Assembly: GCA_963667505.2 (NCBI GenBank)
Contig: OY763490.2
Span: 3,720,001 to 3,784,000, forward strand
Reading direction: 5' to 3'
Length of the DNA: 64,000 nt
DNA from: Aldehydirespirator sp963667505
GTDB lineage: Bacteria > Actinomycetota > Acidimicrobiia > Acidimicrobiales > Aldehydirespiratoraceae
A model generated the notes under the pieces. That model worked only from the letters and a program-made list of their open reading frames with translations, was not told the origin of the DNA and did no database searches. This document shows, piece after piece, positions 44,099 through 51,839 of the stretch. The first letter of the stretch is position 1. Each line of letters opens with the position of its first letter. A program made the position numbers and the translations under genes.

Positions 44099-44314
44099 TC
44101 ACTCGGTAAGCCTCTCGAGCACGACGCGCTCTTCGTCGAGGATGCGCTGGAGCCGCGCTTGAAAGGCAGGGTCGCGGCGCCGCCTCTCGATGTGCTCGGC
44201 GATGGCAGAGCGGATCGCCTCCGAGGTGGACATACCGTCAACCCGCGCGACCGCGTCTAGTTCGGCGGCCTGCTGGGCGTCCTGGCGGACGGTAGTGGTG
44301 CGTGTGGTCGTCAT
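44099..44314 (-). CDS. Ribbon-helix-helix antitoxin
   Basis: 71 aa. N-terminal strand TTTVRQDAQQAAELDAVARVDG followed by MSTSEAIRSAIAEHIERRRRD is the ribbon-helix-helix DNA-binding pattern of CopG/Phd-partner antitoxins; the C-terminal FQARLQRILDEERVVLERL would be the toxin-neutralising helix. It lies directly before the Doc fragment. With the toxin broken it is an orphan, perhaps still a regulator or an anti-toxin shield. Confidence 0.82.
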   Translation of the reverse strand: MTTTRTTTVRQDAQQAAELDAVARVDGMSTSEAIRSAIAEHIERRRRDPAFQARLQRILDEERVVLERLTE

Positions 44315-44613
44315 CGTGTGCCTTCTCCTTTGCGGTGCTCGGGCGCATCTCCCATTCAGTAGGCAATATTCAATATAGCGAGAATACAGTAGTAGGCGGC
44401 TGCGTCGGCGCTGCCGCTCGCCGCGGTTCGATGGACACGGAGGCCATGAGCACCTGATCCTGAAGGACGACGAGGCCTGTGGTGGCCGGCTGCTGCTGGG
44501 TCGCAGACCATGAGCGGGTGCCGCTTAGAGGCGGCGCCGCGCCGCTTGGGGCTCGCCGAGGCCCCCAGGCCCGTTCCGGCGTACCGCCCCCGGCGAATAG
44601 GTAGGCTGCTCGC
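44315..44613. promoter_or_regulatory. Divergent intergenic region with antitoxin operator candidate
   Basis: Between the antitoxin (minus) and DUF2442 (plus). Near 44366-44376 an AT-rich palindrome ATATT-C-AATAT stands out in GC-rich DNA and lies upstream of the antitoxin, fitting an autoregulatory ribbon-helix-helix operator and promoter. The rest (44400-44600) holds no convincing gene. Confidence 0.5.
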
Positions 44614-44913
44614 ATGTCTCGAAGCGACGTAGAGCTCAACGTCGTTGAGGTGCGCGCCCTGGAGCCGTACCGCATCTGGCTCCGCTACGACGACGGCGTC
44701 GAGGGCGAGGTGGACCTGTCGCACCTTGCAGGCAAGGGCGTGTTCACCGCCTGGGATGATCACTCGTTCTTCGCCGATGTGCGGCTCGGTTCCTGCGGCT
44801 CGATCGTCTGGGGCGAGGACCTCGACCTGTGCGGCGACGCTCTCTACCTGAAGCTCACCGGCTTGACATCGAAGGAACTGTTCCCAGAGATGTGGGCCAC
44901 TGCGGGTGCCTGA
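44614..44913 (+). CDS. DUF2442 domain protein
   Basis: 99 aa. VVEVRALEPYRIWLRYDDGVEGEVDLSHL, GKGVFTAWDDHSFFADVRL, SIVWGEDLDLCGDALYLKLTG match the DUF2442 pattern (an N-terminal beta-sheet sensor ending in WxxGxDxxPDxLY-like sequence). DUF2442 genes are regularly paired with DUF4160 genes in toxin-antitoxin-like modules; here the DUF4160 start overlaps its end by 8 bases. Confidence 0.85.
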   Translation: MSRSDVELNVVEVRALEPYRIWLRYDDGVEGEVDLSHLAGKGVFTAWDDHSFFADVRLGSCGSIVWGEDLDLCGDALYLKLTGLTSKELFPEMWATAGA

Positions 44914-45101
44914 GATCTGCCGCTTCTACGGCATCGTGTTTAAGATGTTCTACGACGACCACGGCCCGCCCCATTTCCATGCCGAGTACGGTGGCCGAAA
45001 GGCCACGGTGAACATAGACACTCTCCAGGTCACGAAGGGCCGGCTGACACCAAGGGCCGAGCGTATGGTCTGAGCTTCCCCCCGTTTCGTGGAGGGTTTG
45101 G

Positions 45102-45977
45102 TTAGGCCGCGTTGGCTAGTTCGTACTCTATTGGGCTGGTCATGTTGTTGGTGGAGTGGAGCCGCTGGCGGTTGTACCAGGCGTCGATCCAGTTGGCGAT
45201 GTCGGCTCGGGCCTGGTCGCGGGTGCGGTAGCGGTGCCGTGAGACGAGTTCGTGCTCGAGGGTTGAGAAGAACGACTCCGCGGGGGCGTTGTCGAGGGCG
45301 CAGCCGACGCGTCCCATGGACTGTGTGATCTTGAGGCGTCGGCAGGCCTCAGCGAAGGCGTCTGAGGTGTATTGGGAGCCCTTGTCGGTGTGGAAGATCA
45401 CCCCTGCGACGTCGCCGCCCCGGGTGGCGGCGGCCATGTTGATCGCCGCGGTGGCGAGCTGCGCGGTCGGGTAGGAGTCGGAGGTGGCGTAGCCCAGCAT
45501 GCGCCGGCTGTAGAGGTCCTCGACGGTGGCGAGGAACACCGGCCCCTCGTCGGTGTGGACCTGCTTGAAGTCTCCGACCCACTTGTGGTCGGGGGCCGAC
45601 GCGGTGAAGTCGCGCCGCAGCAGGTCCGCCACCGGCGCCGCCGCCTTGTCGGGGCGGGTCAGGCCCCGCCGCCGCCGGCGCGGGGAGCGGCCCTGGAGGC
45701 CCTGGCGGGCCATGGAGGACTCCACGGTCTTCTTGGACACCGCCAGGCCGTCACGGCGCAGCTGGGCGCGCACCCGCGGCGAGCCATAGGTGCCCCCGGA
45801 GGCGTCGAAGCAGGCCTTGACCCTCTCGTCGATCTCCGCTCTGCGCCGCTGCTGCGGCGTCGGGGACCGCCCGCGCCACTTGTAGAACGTCGAGGAGGGC
45901 ACACCCAGCGCCCGGCAGGCGACCGCGTGAGGCACACCGTGATCGGTCCTCTGCGCCGCGATGAACCCTGCGGTCAC
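45102..45977 (-). CDS. IS3 transposase OrfB (DDE integrase)
   Basis: 291 aa, GTG start overlapping the orfA stop as GTGA. HTH_21-like N-terminus (VPHAVACRALGVPSSTFYKW; YGSPRVRAQLRRDGLAVSKKTV), integrase core with KWVGDFKQVHTDEGPVFLATVEDLYSRRMLGY (first Asp), GVIFHTDKGSQYTSDAF (second Asp) and NAPAESFFSTLEHELV (Glu). All three catalytic residues are kept, so the element may be active. Confidence 0.95.
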   Translation of the reverse strand: MTAGFIAAQRTDHGVPHAVACRALGVPSSTFYKWRGRSPTPQQRRRAEIDERVKACFDASGGTYGSPRVRAQLRRDGLAVSKKTVESSMARQGLQGRSPRRRRRGLTRPDKAAAPVADLLRRDFTASAPDHKWVGDFKQVHTDEGPVFLATVEDLYSRRMLGYATSDSYPTAQLATAAINMAAATRGGDVAGVIFHTDKGSQYTSDAFAEACRRLKITQSMGRVGCALDNAPAESFFSTLEHELVSRHRYRTRDQARADIANWIDAWYNRQRLHSTNNMTSPIEYELANAA

Positions 45978-46264
45978 CGCGTTGCCTCCTTGACCCAGAG
46001 GACCACCGATCGTTTGAGCACATCACGCTCCATCTCCAGCTCGGCGCACCGCTTGCGCAGCCGCACCAGCTCGGCTCGGTCATCGGATGTCAGGCCCTCG
46101 GCCTCGCCCCGCTCGATGCGGTCCTTGCGGACCCAGTTCCCCAAGACGCCCGCACCGATCCCGAGCTCGCGGGCGACCTCAGAGATCGGTCTTCGCGTCT
46201 CCCGGACGATCCGCACGGCGCCCGCCTTGAACTCCGGGTCGTACCTGCGTCGTGGATGTGACAT
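45974..46264 (-). CDS. IS3 transposase OrfA (helix-turn-helix)
   Basis: 96 aa. RRRYDPEFKAGAVRIVRETR then ISEVARELGIGAGVLGNWVRK is the helix-turn-helix, followed by a leucine-zipper-like coiled coil (RAELVRLRKRCAELEMERDVL split across the C-terminus). Normally fused to OrfB by -1 frameshifting; here the two genes meet at a GTGA overlap. Confidence 0.94.
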   Translation of the reverse strand: MSHPRRRYDPEFKAGAVRIVRETRRPISEVARELGIGAGVLGNWVRKDRIERGEAEGLTSDDRAELVRLRKRCAELEMERDVLKRSVVLWVKEATR

Positions 46265-46471
46265 AGCGCCTCCTCATAGACGATGTCTCCACGATCTGGG
46301 GGGATGCCCAGTCACCGAGTGGGGCCGGCAGCACCGCCGCGAGCTCGAAGAGGCCTGGAGGCGCGCCGAGCGCGACCAACACCCCGGCAAGATCGCACCC
46401 TTGGACTGACCGCGGTCGGGGGTTACGTCGCGCTAGCGACATCCATAGGGCCGTGCGGTAGCGTCTTTGTC

Positions 46472-47221
46472 GTGCCGCTGGTGACTGCGTACCACCGTCC
46501 GGCGTCCTTGGGGGAGGCGCTTGAGCTGCTGGGCTCGGCTCGGCGGGTGGCTCTGGCGGGCGGCACGACGTTGAACGCTGACCGGGAGCCGTCCGATCTG
46601 GAGGCTGTGGACTTGCAGGCGCTCGGGCTGGACGGGATCGCGCCCGCCGATGGGGGGAGGGTGCGGATCGGGGCCACCGCCACCCTCGACTCGGTGCGGC
46701 GCTGCGAGCTGCTGCCCGACTCGGTGCGGGCGCTGGCTCGGGCCGAGCAGCCGTCCACGTTGCGGACGCTGGCCACTGTGGGCGGGCTGGTCGCGAAGGG
46801 CTCTTCGGAGAGCTTGCTGTTGGCCGGGCTGCTGGCCCACGAGGGTCGGGTCGAGTTGGCTGGACCCGCGGCCGCCGGGGCCGATTCCGGCCCGTCCGAA
46901 CGGGGCCTCGGCGAGCTGCTGGCTGCCGGGCTTCCCGCGGGTGCGCTGGTCACTGCGGTGACCGTCGATCCGTCCGGAAACACCGCGGTAGCGCGAACCG
47001 GCCGCACTCCGGCTGACGTGCCCATCGTCGCCGCCTACGGCCGCCGCACCGACGGCTTCGTGTCCATGGCCCTCACCGGTGTGGCCGACCATCCCATGCT
47101 CGTCGACGTGTTCGACCCGACGGCGGGCCTCGATCCTGCCGGTGACTTCCGTGGCAGCCGCGAGTACCGGCTTCACCTGGCCCGCACGCTCACCGCCCGA
47201 GTCATGGCGGAGCTGAGCTGA
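46472..47221 (+). CDS. ygfM: YgfM-like FAD-binding subunit of a molybdenum hydroxylase
   Basis: 249 aa from GTG 46472; the open frame continues upstream only through unrelated IS-flank sequence. AYHRPASLGEALELLGSARR and VALAGGTTLNAD are the first FAD pyrophosphate-binding segment; the second, normally TIGGN(I/L), is LATVGGLVAKGSSESLLLAGL. It is shorter than CoxM-type subunits (about 285 aa) and close to E. coli YgfM (about 259 aa). Paired with the XdhD-like gene, as in E. coli, where the two belong to a putative selenium-linked molybdenum hydroxylase cluster. Symbol is by similarity only. Confidence 0.72.
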   Translation: MPLVTAYHRPASLGEALELLGSARRVALAGGTTLNADREPSDLEAVDLQALGLDGIAPADGGRVRIGATATLDSVRRCELLPDSVRALARAEQPSTLRTLATVGGLVAKGSSESLLLAGLLAHEGRVELAGPAAAGADSGPSERGLGELLAAGLPAGALVTAVTVDPSGNTAVARTGRTPADVPIVAAYGRRTDGFVSMALTGVADHPMLVDVFDPTAGLDPAGDFRGSREYRLHLARTLTARVMAELS

Positions 47222-47250
47222 TGAGGGGGGCCGGCGCCTGCTCACCGCAG

Positions 47251-47349
47251 GAGGAGTTGCTGATGGTGCGGAGTGACCTCGGCGACTGGGGGACGAGTTG
47301 CTGATGACAATGGACTTGACCCTGGCGATCGGGGGAGGAGCAGCTGATG
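47251..47349 (+). repeat. Iterated ribosome-binding-site/ATG units before the xdhD-like gene
   Basis: Three 15-mers end in ATG: GAGGAGTTGCTGATG (47251-47265), GACGAGTTGCTGATG (47292-47306) and GAGGAGCAGCTGATG (47335-47349), spaced 41 and 43 bp; the last ATG starts the gene. A fourth related gagctgatg lies at the end of the YgfM-like gene (ATG 47221). The first two would make 13- and 17-codon peptides, the second starting much like the real protein (MTMDLTLAI versus MASDVTFEL). Confidence 0.9.
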
Positions 47350-50292
47350 GCCTCTGACGTGACCTTCGAGCTGAACGGGGTGCCGGTCACTTTGGCCGTC
47401 GAGCCTCACTGCACTTTGAGGGAGGCGCTGAGAAACCTGGGCATGTTCTCGGTGCATTACGGGTCTGAGAGCGGCGAGACTGGCGCGGCCGCGGTGCTCT
47501 ACGACGGCCGTCTTGCCTCCGCCGACGTGATCCTGGCCGCGTCCGCCGACGGCCATCGGGTCACCACTGTCGAGTCGCTGAACGTGTCGCCGGAGCTGCA
47601 TCCGATCCAGACCGCCTTCGTGGCGGTGGGCGCCTTCCAGTCGGGCTACTCCGCGGGGGCGATGATCCTGGGCACCCTCGCCCTGTTGGAGGAGAACCCC
47701 GACCCGTCCGAGGACGACATCCGCGACATGCTCTCGGGCATCCTCGACCGCGAGACCGCCTACGCCAAGCCGGTCGAGGCCGTCAAGCGGGCCGCGGCGG
47801 TGCTGCGGGGCATTGAAACCGAGCCGTTCGCCCCGCTGGTGCTCGAGCCGATGACCGACGGCTACCGGCCCGCTCCCGTCCCGGACCCTGACGACCCGGC
47901 CTCCGAGGCGCCCGAAGCCTCTAAGGCCGTGCCCCGGCTGGTGCCTTCTCGCGAGGTGCCCGACATGGCGGTGGTCGGCAAGCCCGAGGTCAAGGTGGAC
48001 GCCGTCCGGCTGGCCAAGGGCAACCCCGCCTTCACCGACGACATCGAGCCCCGGGGGATGCTCTACGCCAAGGTGCTGCGCAGCCCCCACGCCCACGCCC
48101 GCATCCTCAGCATCGACGACTCGGCGGCCCGAGCAGTGCCCGGCGTCCACGCCGTGCTGCACCACGGCAACACCCCCAGGGTCAAGTACGCCTCCGGCGG
48201 CCAGAGCTGGCCCAACCCCCACCCCTACGACCAGGTGAGCTTCGACGACCGGGTCCGCCACGTCGGCGACCGGGTTGCCGCCGTCGCCGCCGAGACCGTC
48301 GAGGCCGCCGAGGAGGCCGTGCGGCTCATCGACGTCGAATACGAGATGCTGCCCGCCGTGTTCGACGAGCGCGACGCCATGGACCCCGACGCCCCCAAGA
48401 TCCACGACGAGGACGACACCACCCACATCTGCGACCCCCAGCGCAACCTCGTGCACCACATCGCGGCCAAGCGGGGCGACGTCGACGGCAACCTCGCCGC
48501 AGCGCCCCACGTCTTCGAGCAGACCTTCCGGGTCCACCAGGTGCAGCAGTGCCCCATAGAGCCGCACATCTCCATGGCCTGGCTCGACTCCGACGAGCGC
48601 ATGGTGGTTCGCACCGCCACCCAGGTGCCGTTCCACACCCGGCGGATGCTGGCCCCGCTCATCGGCATGGACATCAAGGACATCCGGGTGATCAAACCCC
48701 GCATCGGCGGCGGCTTCGGCGCCAAGCAGGAGATGCTGATCGAGGACATCGTCGCCCACCTCGCCATCGCCACCCGCCGCCCGGTGCGCCTCGAGCTCGA
48801 CCGGGCCGAGGAGTTCTACGCCAGCCGAACCCGCCATCCCCAGACCATCACCTTCCGCACCGCGGTGGACGACGACGGCGCCCTGCTGGCCCAGGACATG
48901 GGCATCATCGGCAACACCGGCCCCTACGGCACCCACGGCTTCACAGTGCAGATCGTGTCGGGGCTGCGGGGCCTCACGTCCTACAACGCGGCCTCCAAGC
49001 GCTTCGACTGCCATGTCGTCTACACCAACATCCCGGTGCCGGGCGCCTACCGGGGCTACGGCGCGCCCCAGGCCGAGTTCGCCCTGGAGGCCCACATGGA
49101 GGACATCGCCCGGGCCCTCGACCTCGACCCCATCGACTTCAAGCGCCGCAACTGGGTGAAAGTCGGCGACGAGATGGACATCGCCCCCCATCTCGGCGAG
49201 CGGGCCGTGGCCGAGGAGGAGCTCGACGAGTACCCCAAGGTCATGTCGTCGGGCATCGAGGAGTGCGTCGCCCAGGGGCAGCGCGAGATCGGCTGGCACC
49301 GCCGCCACGAACCCGCCTGGAAGGCGCCCGCCGACCGGCCGCACATCCGGCGGGGCCTCGGGTTCGCCTTCTGCATGCACGGCACCGCCATCCCGTTCCT
49401 GGACATGGGCGGCTGCTCGATCAAGCTCAACGACGACGGCTCGTTCAACATGCTGATCGGGGCCACCGACCTCGGCACCGGCGCCGACACCGTGATCGGC
49501 CAGATCGCGGCGGAGGTGCTCGGCGTGCCGCTGGAGGACATCAAGGTCTACTCCAGCGACACCGACATGACCCCGTTCGACACCGGCGCCTACGCCTCGT
49601 CCACCACCTACATCTCGGGCACGGCCGCGCTGCGGGCCGCGGAGGCGGTGCGGGTGAGGCTCAAGGAGCGGGCCGCGATGCTGCTGGAGGTGGACGAGCC
49701 CTGCACCATCGAGCTGCGCGACCGCCGGGCCTACGCAGCCGACGGCCGGTCGGTGAGCCTGGAGGAGATCGCGCTCGACTCGCTGCACTGGCAGGAGCAG
49801 GAGCAGATCATGGGCACCGCCTCGCATGTGTCGCCCGACTGCCCGCCGCCGTTCGCGGCCCAGTTCGCCGAGGTCGAGGTGGACGTCGACACCGGCCAGG
49901 TCACGGTGACCAAGCTGGTGATGGCGGTGGACTGCGGGGTGGCCATCAACCCGGTCACTGCCAGCGGGCAGGTGGAGGGCGGCATGATCCAGGCCCTCGG
50001 CTACGCCCACTGCGAGGAGATCGTGCTCGACGACGACGGCCGCATGGTCAACCCGTCGTTCGGCCCCTACAAGATCTACCGGGCCGACGAGATGCCCGAG
50101 ACGGTCGTGTACCTGGTGCAGACCATGGAGGACAGCGGCCCGTTCGGGGCCAAGGCCGTCGCCGAGATCCCCAAGGACGGCGTGGCCCCCGCGGTGCGAA
50201 ACGCCATCCTCGACGCCACCGGCGCCGCCATCAACGACCTCCCCTTCACCCCGGAGCGGGTCTGGTCCGCCCTGCAAGCCGCCGAGGGCTAG
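47347..50292 (+). CDS. xdhD: XdhD-like molybdenum hydroxylase: Cys-less 2Fe-2S domain fused to molybdopterin subunit
   Basis: 981 aa. Residues 1-165 align with the small-subunit [2Fe-2S] domains of xanthine dehydrogenase, but every cluster Cys is replaced: VHYGSESGETGAAAVLYDG (no CxxxxCxxC), AFQSGYSAGAMIL (no CGFC) and LSGILDRETAYAKPVEAV (no CRCTGY). The large subunit from about 205 is normal: IGGGFGAKQEMLIEDIVAHL, PGAYRGYGAPQAEF, GATDLGTGADT, GPFGAKAVAEIP with the catalytic Glu. From memory, E. coli XdhD (956 aa) is built the same way and also seems to lack these cysteines, so this is a family trait. Likely hydroxylates a purine-like heterocycle. Confidence 0.85.
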   Translation: MASDVTFELNGVPVTLAVEPHCTLREALRNLGMFSVHYGSESGETGAAAVLYDGRLASADVILAASADGHRVTTVESLNVSPELHPIQTAFVAVGAFQSGYSAGAMILGTLALLEENPDPSEDDIRDMLSGILDRETAYAKPVEAVKRAAAVLRGIETEPFAPLVLEPMTDGYRPAPVPDPDDPASEAPEASKAVPRLVPSREVPDMAVVGKPEVKVDAVRLAKGNPAFTDDIEPRGMLYAKVLRSPHAHARILSIDDSAARAVPGVHAVLHHGNTPRVKYASGGQSWPNPHPYDQVSFDDRVRHVGDRVAAVAAETVEAAEEAVRLIDVEYEMLPAVFDERDAMDPDAPKIHDEDDTTHICDPQRNLVHHIAAKRGDVDGNLAAAPHVFEQTFRVHQVQQCPIEPHISMAWLDSDERMVVRTATQVPFHTRRMLAPLIGMDIKDIRVIKPRIGGGFGAKQEMLIEDIVAHLAIATRRPVRLELDRAEEFYASRTRHPQTITFRTAVDDDGALLAQDMGIIGNTGPYGTHGFTVQIVSGLRGLTSYNAASKRFDCHVVYTNIPVPGAYRGYGAPQAEFALEAHMEDIARALDLDPIDFKRRNWVKVGDEMDIAPHLGERAVAEEELDEYPKVMSSGIEECVAQGQREIGWHRRHEPAWKAPADRPHIRRGLGFAFCMHGTAIPFLDMGGCSIKLNDDGSFNMLIGATDLGTGADTVIGQIAAEVLGVPLEDIKVYSSDTDMTPFDTGAYASSTTYISGTAALRAAEAVRVRLKERAAMLLEVDEPCTIELRDRRAYAADGRSVSLEEIALDSLHWQEQEQIMGTASHVSPDCPPPFAAQFAEVEVDVDTGQVTVTKLVMAVDCGVAINPVTASGQVEGGMIQALGYAHCEEIVLDDDGRMVNPSFGPYKIYRADEMPETVVYLVQTMEDSGPFGAKAVAEIPKDGVAPAVRNAILDATGAAINDLPFTPERVWSALQAAEG

Positions 50293-50306
50293 GCGCCTTC
50301 GGCTTT

Positions 50307-50345
50307 CTTCGCGTCATTTGGCTTATATGACCGAATTTCGCGAAG
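50307..50345 (+). promoter_or_regulatory. 39-bp dyad over the ssnA-like start codon
   Basis: CTTCGCG (50307-50313) and CGCGAAG (50339-50345) are perfect complements, with further symmetry (ATTtGG / CCgAAT) and a central TTATATGA at about 50326. ATG 50327 lies in the centre. Architecture matches the dyad at 51771. Confidence 0.6.
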
Positions 50346-51730
50346 AGAGTCGGCGGGAGGCCCGGGCGGAGATCGTCTCGGCCGACTGGGTGGTTGCTGC
50401 GGCGCTGGACGAGCCTCGGCGGGGCTGGGCGGTGCGGGTGGTCGACGGCCTGATCGACGACGCCGGCCCGGTCGGCGAGCTGAGGTCCCGGTATCCCCAC
50501 GACGACTTCTGCGACGGCTCCGGCAGCGTGCTGCTGCCCGGCTTCGTCAACGCCCATGTGCACCTCTACGGCGTGCTTGCCCACGGGGTGCCCGCTCCGG
50601 CGCAGCCGCCTGCCGACTTCTGGGGCTTCCTCGATGACTACTGGTGGCCGCTGGTGGAGGACGCCCTCGACCACGAGATGATCTCGGCCGCGGCGGCCTG
50701 GGTGACCGCCGATCTGGCCGCGGGGGGCACCACCAGCTTCTTCGACATCCTCGAGGCCCCCAACGCCCTGCCCGAAGCGCTGTTCGCCCAGCGGGAGGCG
50801 GTTGCCGCCAGCGGGCTGCGGGGGATTCTGTCGTTCGAGGCCACCGAGCGGATGGGCGCGGCCAACGGCCAGGCCGGCCTCGACGAGAACGTTCGCTTCA
50901 TCGAGGCCTGTCGGGCCGAGGCTGGCGGTGCGGGTGCTGGCCCAGTCGGCGAGGGTGACGGCCGGGTGTCGGGGGCCATGTGCATCCACACCACGTTCAC
51001 CTGCAGCGAGCCGTTCATCCGCCAGGCCTTCGCGACGGCCGCCGACCTCGACGTGTTCTGCCACGCCCATGTGAACGAGGGGGTTCACGAGGGCCGCTGG
51101 TGCGCTGAGCACCACGGCATGCGCACCCTGGAGTTCTACGAGCGCATCGGGGTTGCGTCGCCCCGGTTTCAGGCCAGCCAGTGCGTGCAGCTGTCGCCCC
51201 GCGAGATCGACATCATCGCCGACACCGGGGTGCGGGTGTCGCACATGCCGCTGTCCAACTGCGAGGTCGGCGGCGGGATCGCCCCGGTGCTGGAAATGCT
51301 GGAGCGGGGCGTCCCCGTCGGGCTTGGCTCCGACGGCTATCTCAACGACATGTTCGCGGTGATGCGGGGCGCCTTCCTGCTGCACCGGGCGGCCACCCTC
51401 GACCCCGGCGCGATCAGCGCGGCCTCCGTGCTGCACATGGCCACCGAGGGGTCGGCTCGCACGCTCGGCCTGGAGCGGGTAGGGCGGCTCGCGCCGGGCT
51501 GGCACGCCGACCTGCAGCTCGTCGAGTTGGACGGTCCCACGCGGCCTGCCCACGCCGGTGGAGGCCCACAACCTGCTCGACCAGCTCATGCTCTGGCGCA
51601 GCGCCGCGCCACGTGAGGCGAGGTGATGGTGGGCGGGGACTGGATCGTGGACGGCGGCGAGGTGGTCGGCGCCGACATGGCCGAACTGCGGGCCCGCACC
51701 CTGGAGCAGGCGGCCAGACTGTGGTCGTGA
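50327..51730 (+). pseudogene. ssnA: SsnA-like aminohydrolase with C-terminal frameshifts
   Basis: ATG 50327. Metal motifs are intact: NAHVHLYGVLAHG, FLDDYWWPLVEDALD (a feature of SsnA), VFCHAHVNEG, SASQ-type CVQLSPRE, HMPLSNCEV, LGSDGYLNDMFAVM. After LVELDG (about 51535) the frame is lost and closes at 51616. The expected tail appears in two other frames: LPTPVEAHNLLDQLMLWRSA (51546-51605) and VMVGGDWIVDGGEVVGADMA ... to TGA 51728-51730. About three single-base indels would restore it. SsnA genes accompany XdhD in selenium-dependent molybdenum hydroxylase clusters; substrate is probably a heterocycle. Confidence 0.75.
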
Positions 51731-51770
51731 GCCGCCCGTCCCGCCCTGCCCCTTCTGCCCCCGGCAGTCT

Positions 51771-51809
51771 GTTTGCAACAATCAGTCATATGAGCCGAAA
51801 GTTGCAAAC
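51771..51809 (+). promoter_or_regulatory. 39-bp dyad upstream of xdhC, centred on CATATG
   Basis: GTTTGCAAC (51771-51779) and GTTGCAAAC (51801-51809) are perfect complements, 30 bp apart centre to centre (about three helical turns), symmetrical about CATATG (51787-51792). Same size and centre as the dyad at 50307; probably the binding site of a shared regulator or part of a promoter for the xdhC/yqeB genes. Confidence 0.68.
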
Positions 51810-51839
51810 CGAATGGAGAAGACCGGGCCGGTTGAGCCC

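Larger units (their letters stand above)
45071..46310 (-). mobile_element. IS3-family insertion sequence
   Basis: 1,240 bp. Terminal inverted repeats of 24 bp with 19 matches: left tgagcttccccccgtttcgt, right complement tgggcatccccccagatcgt. Ends TG...CA and is flanked by a 3-bp target duplication GTC (45068-45070 and 46311-46313). Two overlapping genes of the orfA/orfB type. Insertion site is within the DUF4160 gene. Confidence 0.96.
44906..46409 (+). pseudogene. DUF4160 gene interrupted by an IS3 element
   Basis: 5' part: GTG 44906, PEICRFYGIVFKMFYDDHGP, PHFHAEYGGRKATVNIDTLQ, ending RAERMV at 45070; the first three bases of the IS (TGA, 45071-45073) stop it. 3' part: 46311-46409 resumes in frame (TEWGRQHRRELEEAWRRAER ... 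KIAPLD, stop TGA). Removing the IS and one copy of the GTC duplication rebuilds an 87-residue DUF4160 protein of normal length. This proves recent insertional inactivation of the partner of DUF2442. Confidence 0.93.

Noticed and set aside
33334..46410. CRISPR array or cas genes in the mobile island
   Set aside because: No regularly spaced repeats of 24-40 bp and no Cas motifs; the direct repeats here are IS ends and local duplications.
47242..50277. Long antisense open frame (1,011 codons) opposite the xdhD-like gene
   Set aside because: Composition is His/Val/Gly/Asp-rich with no recognisable domain; it is the usual antisense shadow of a GC-rich gene with full motifs on the other strand.
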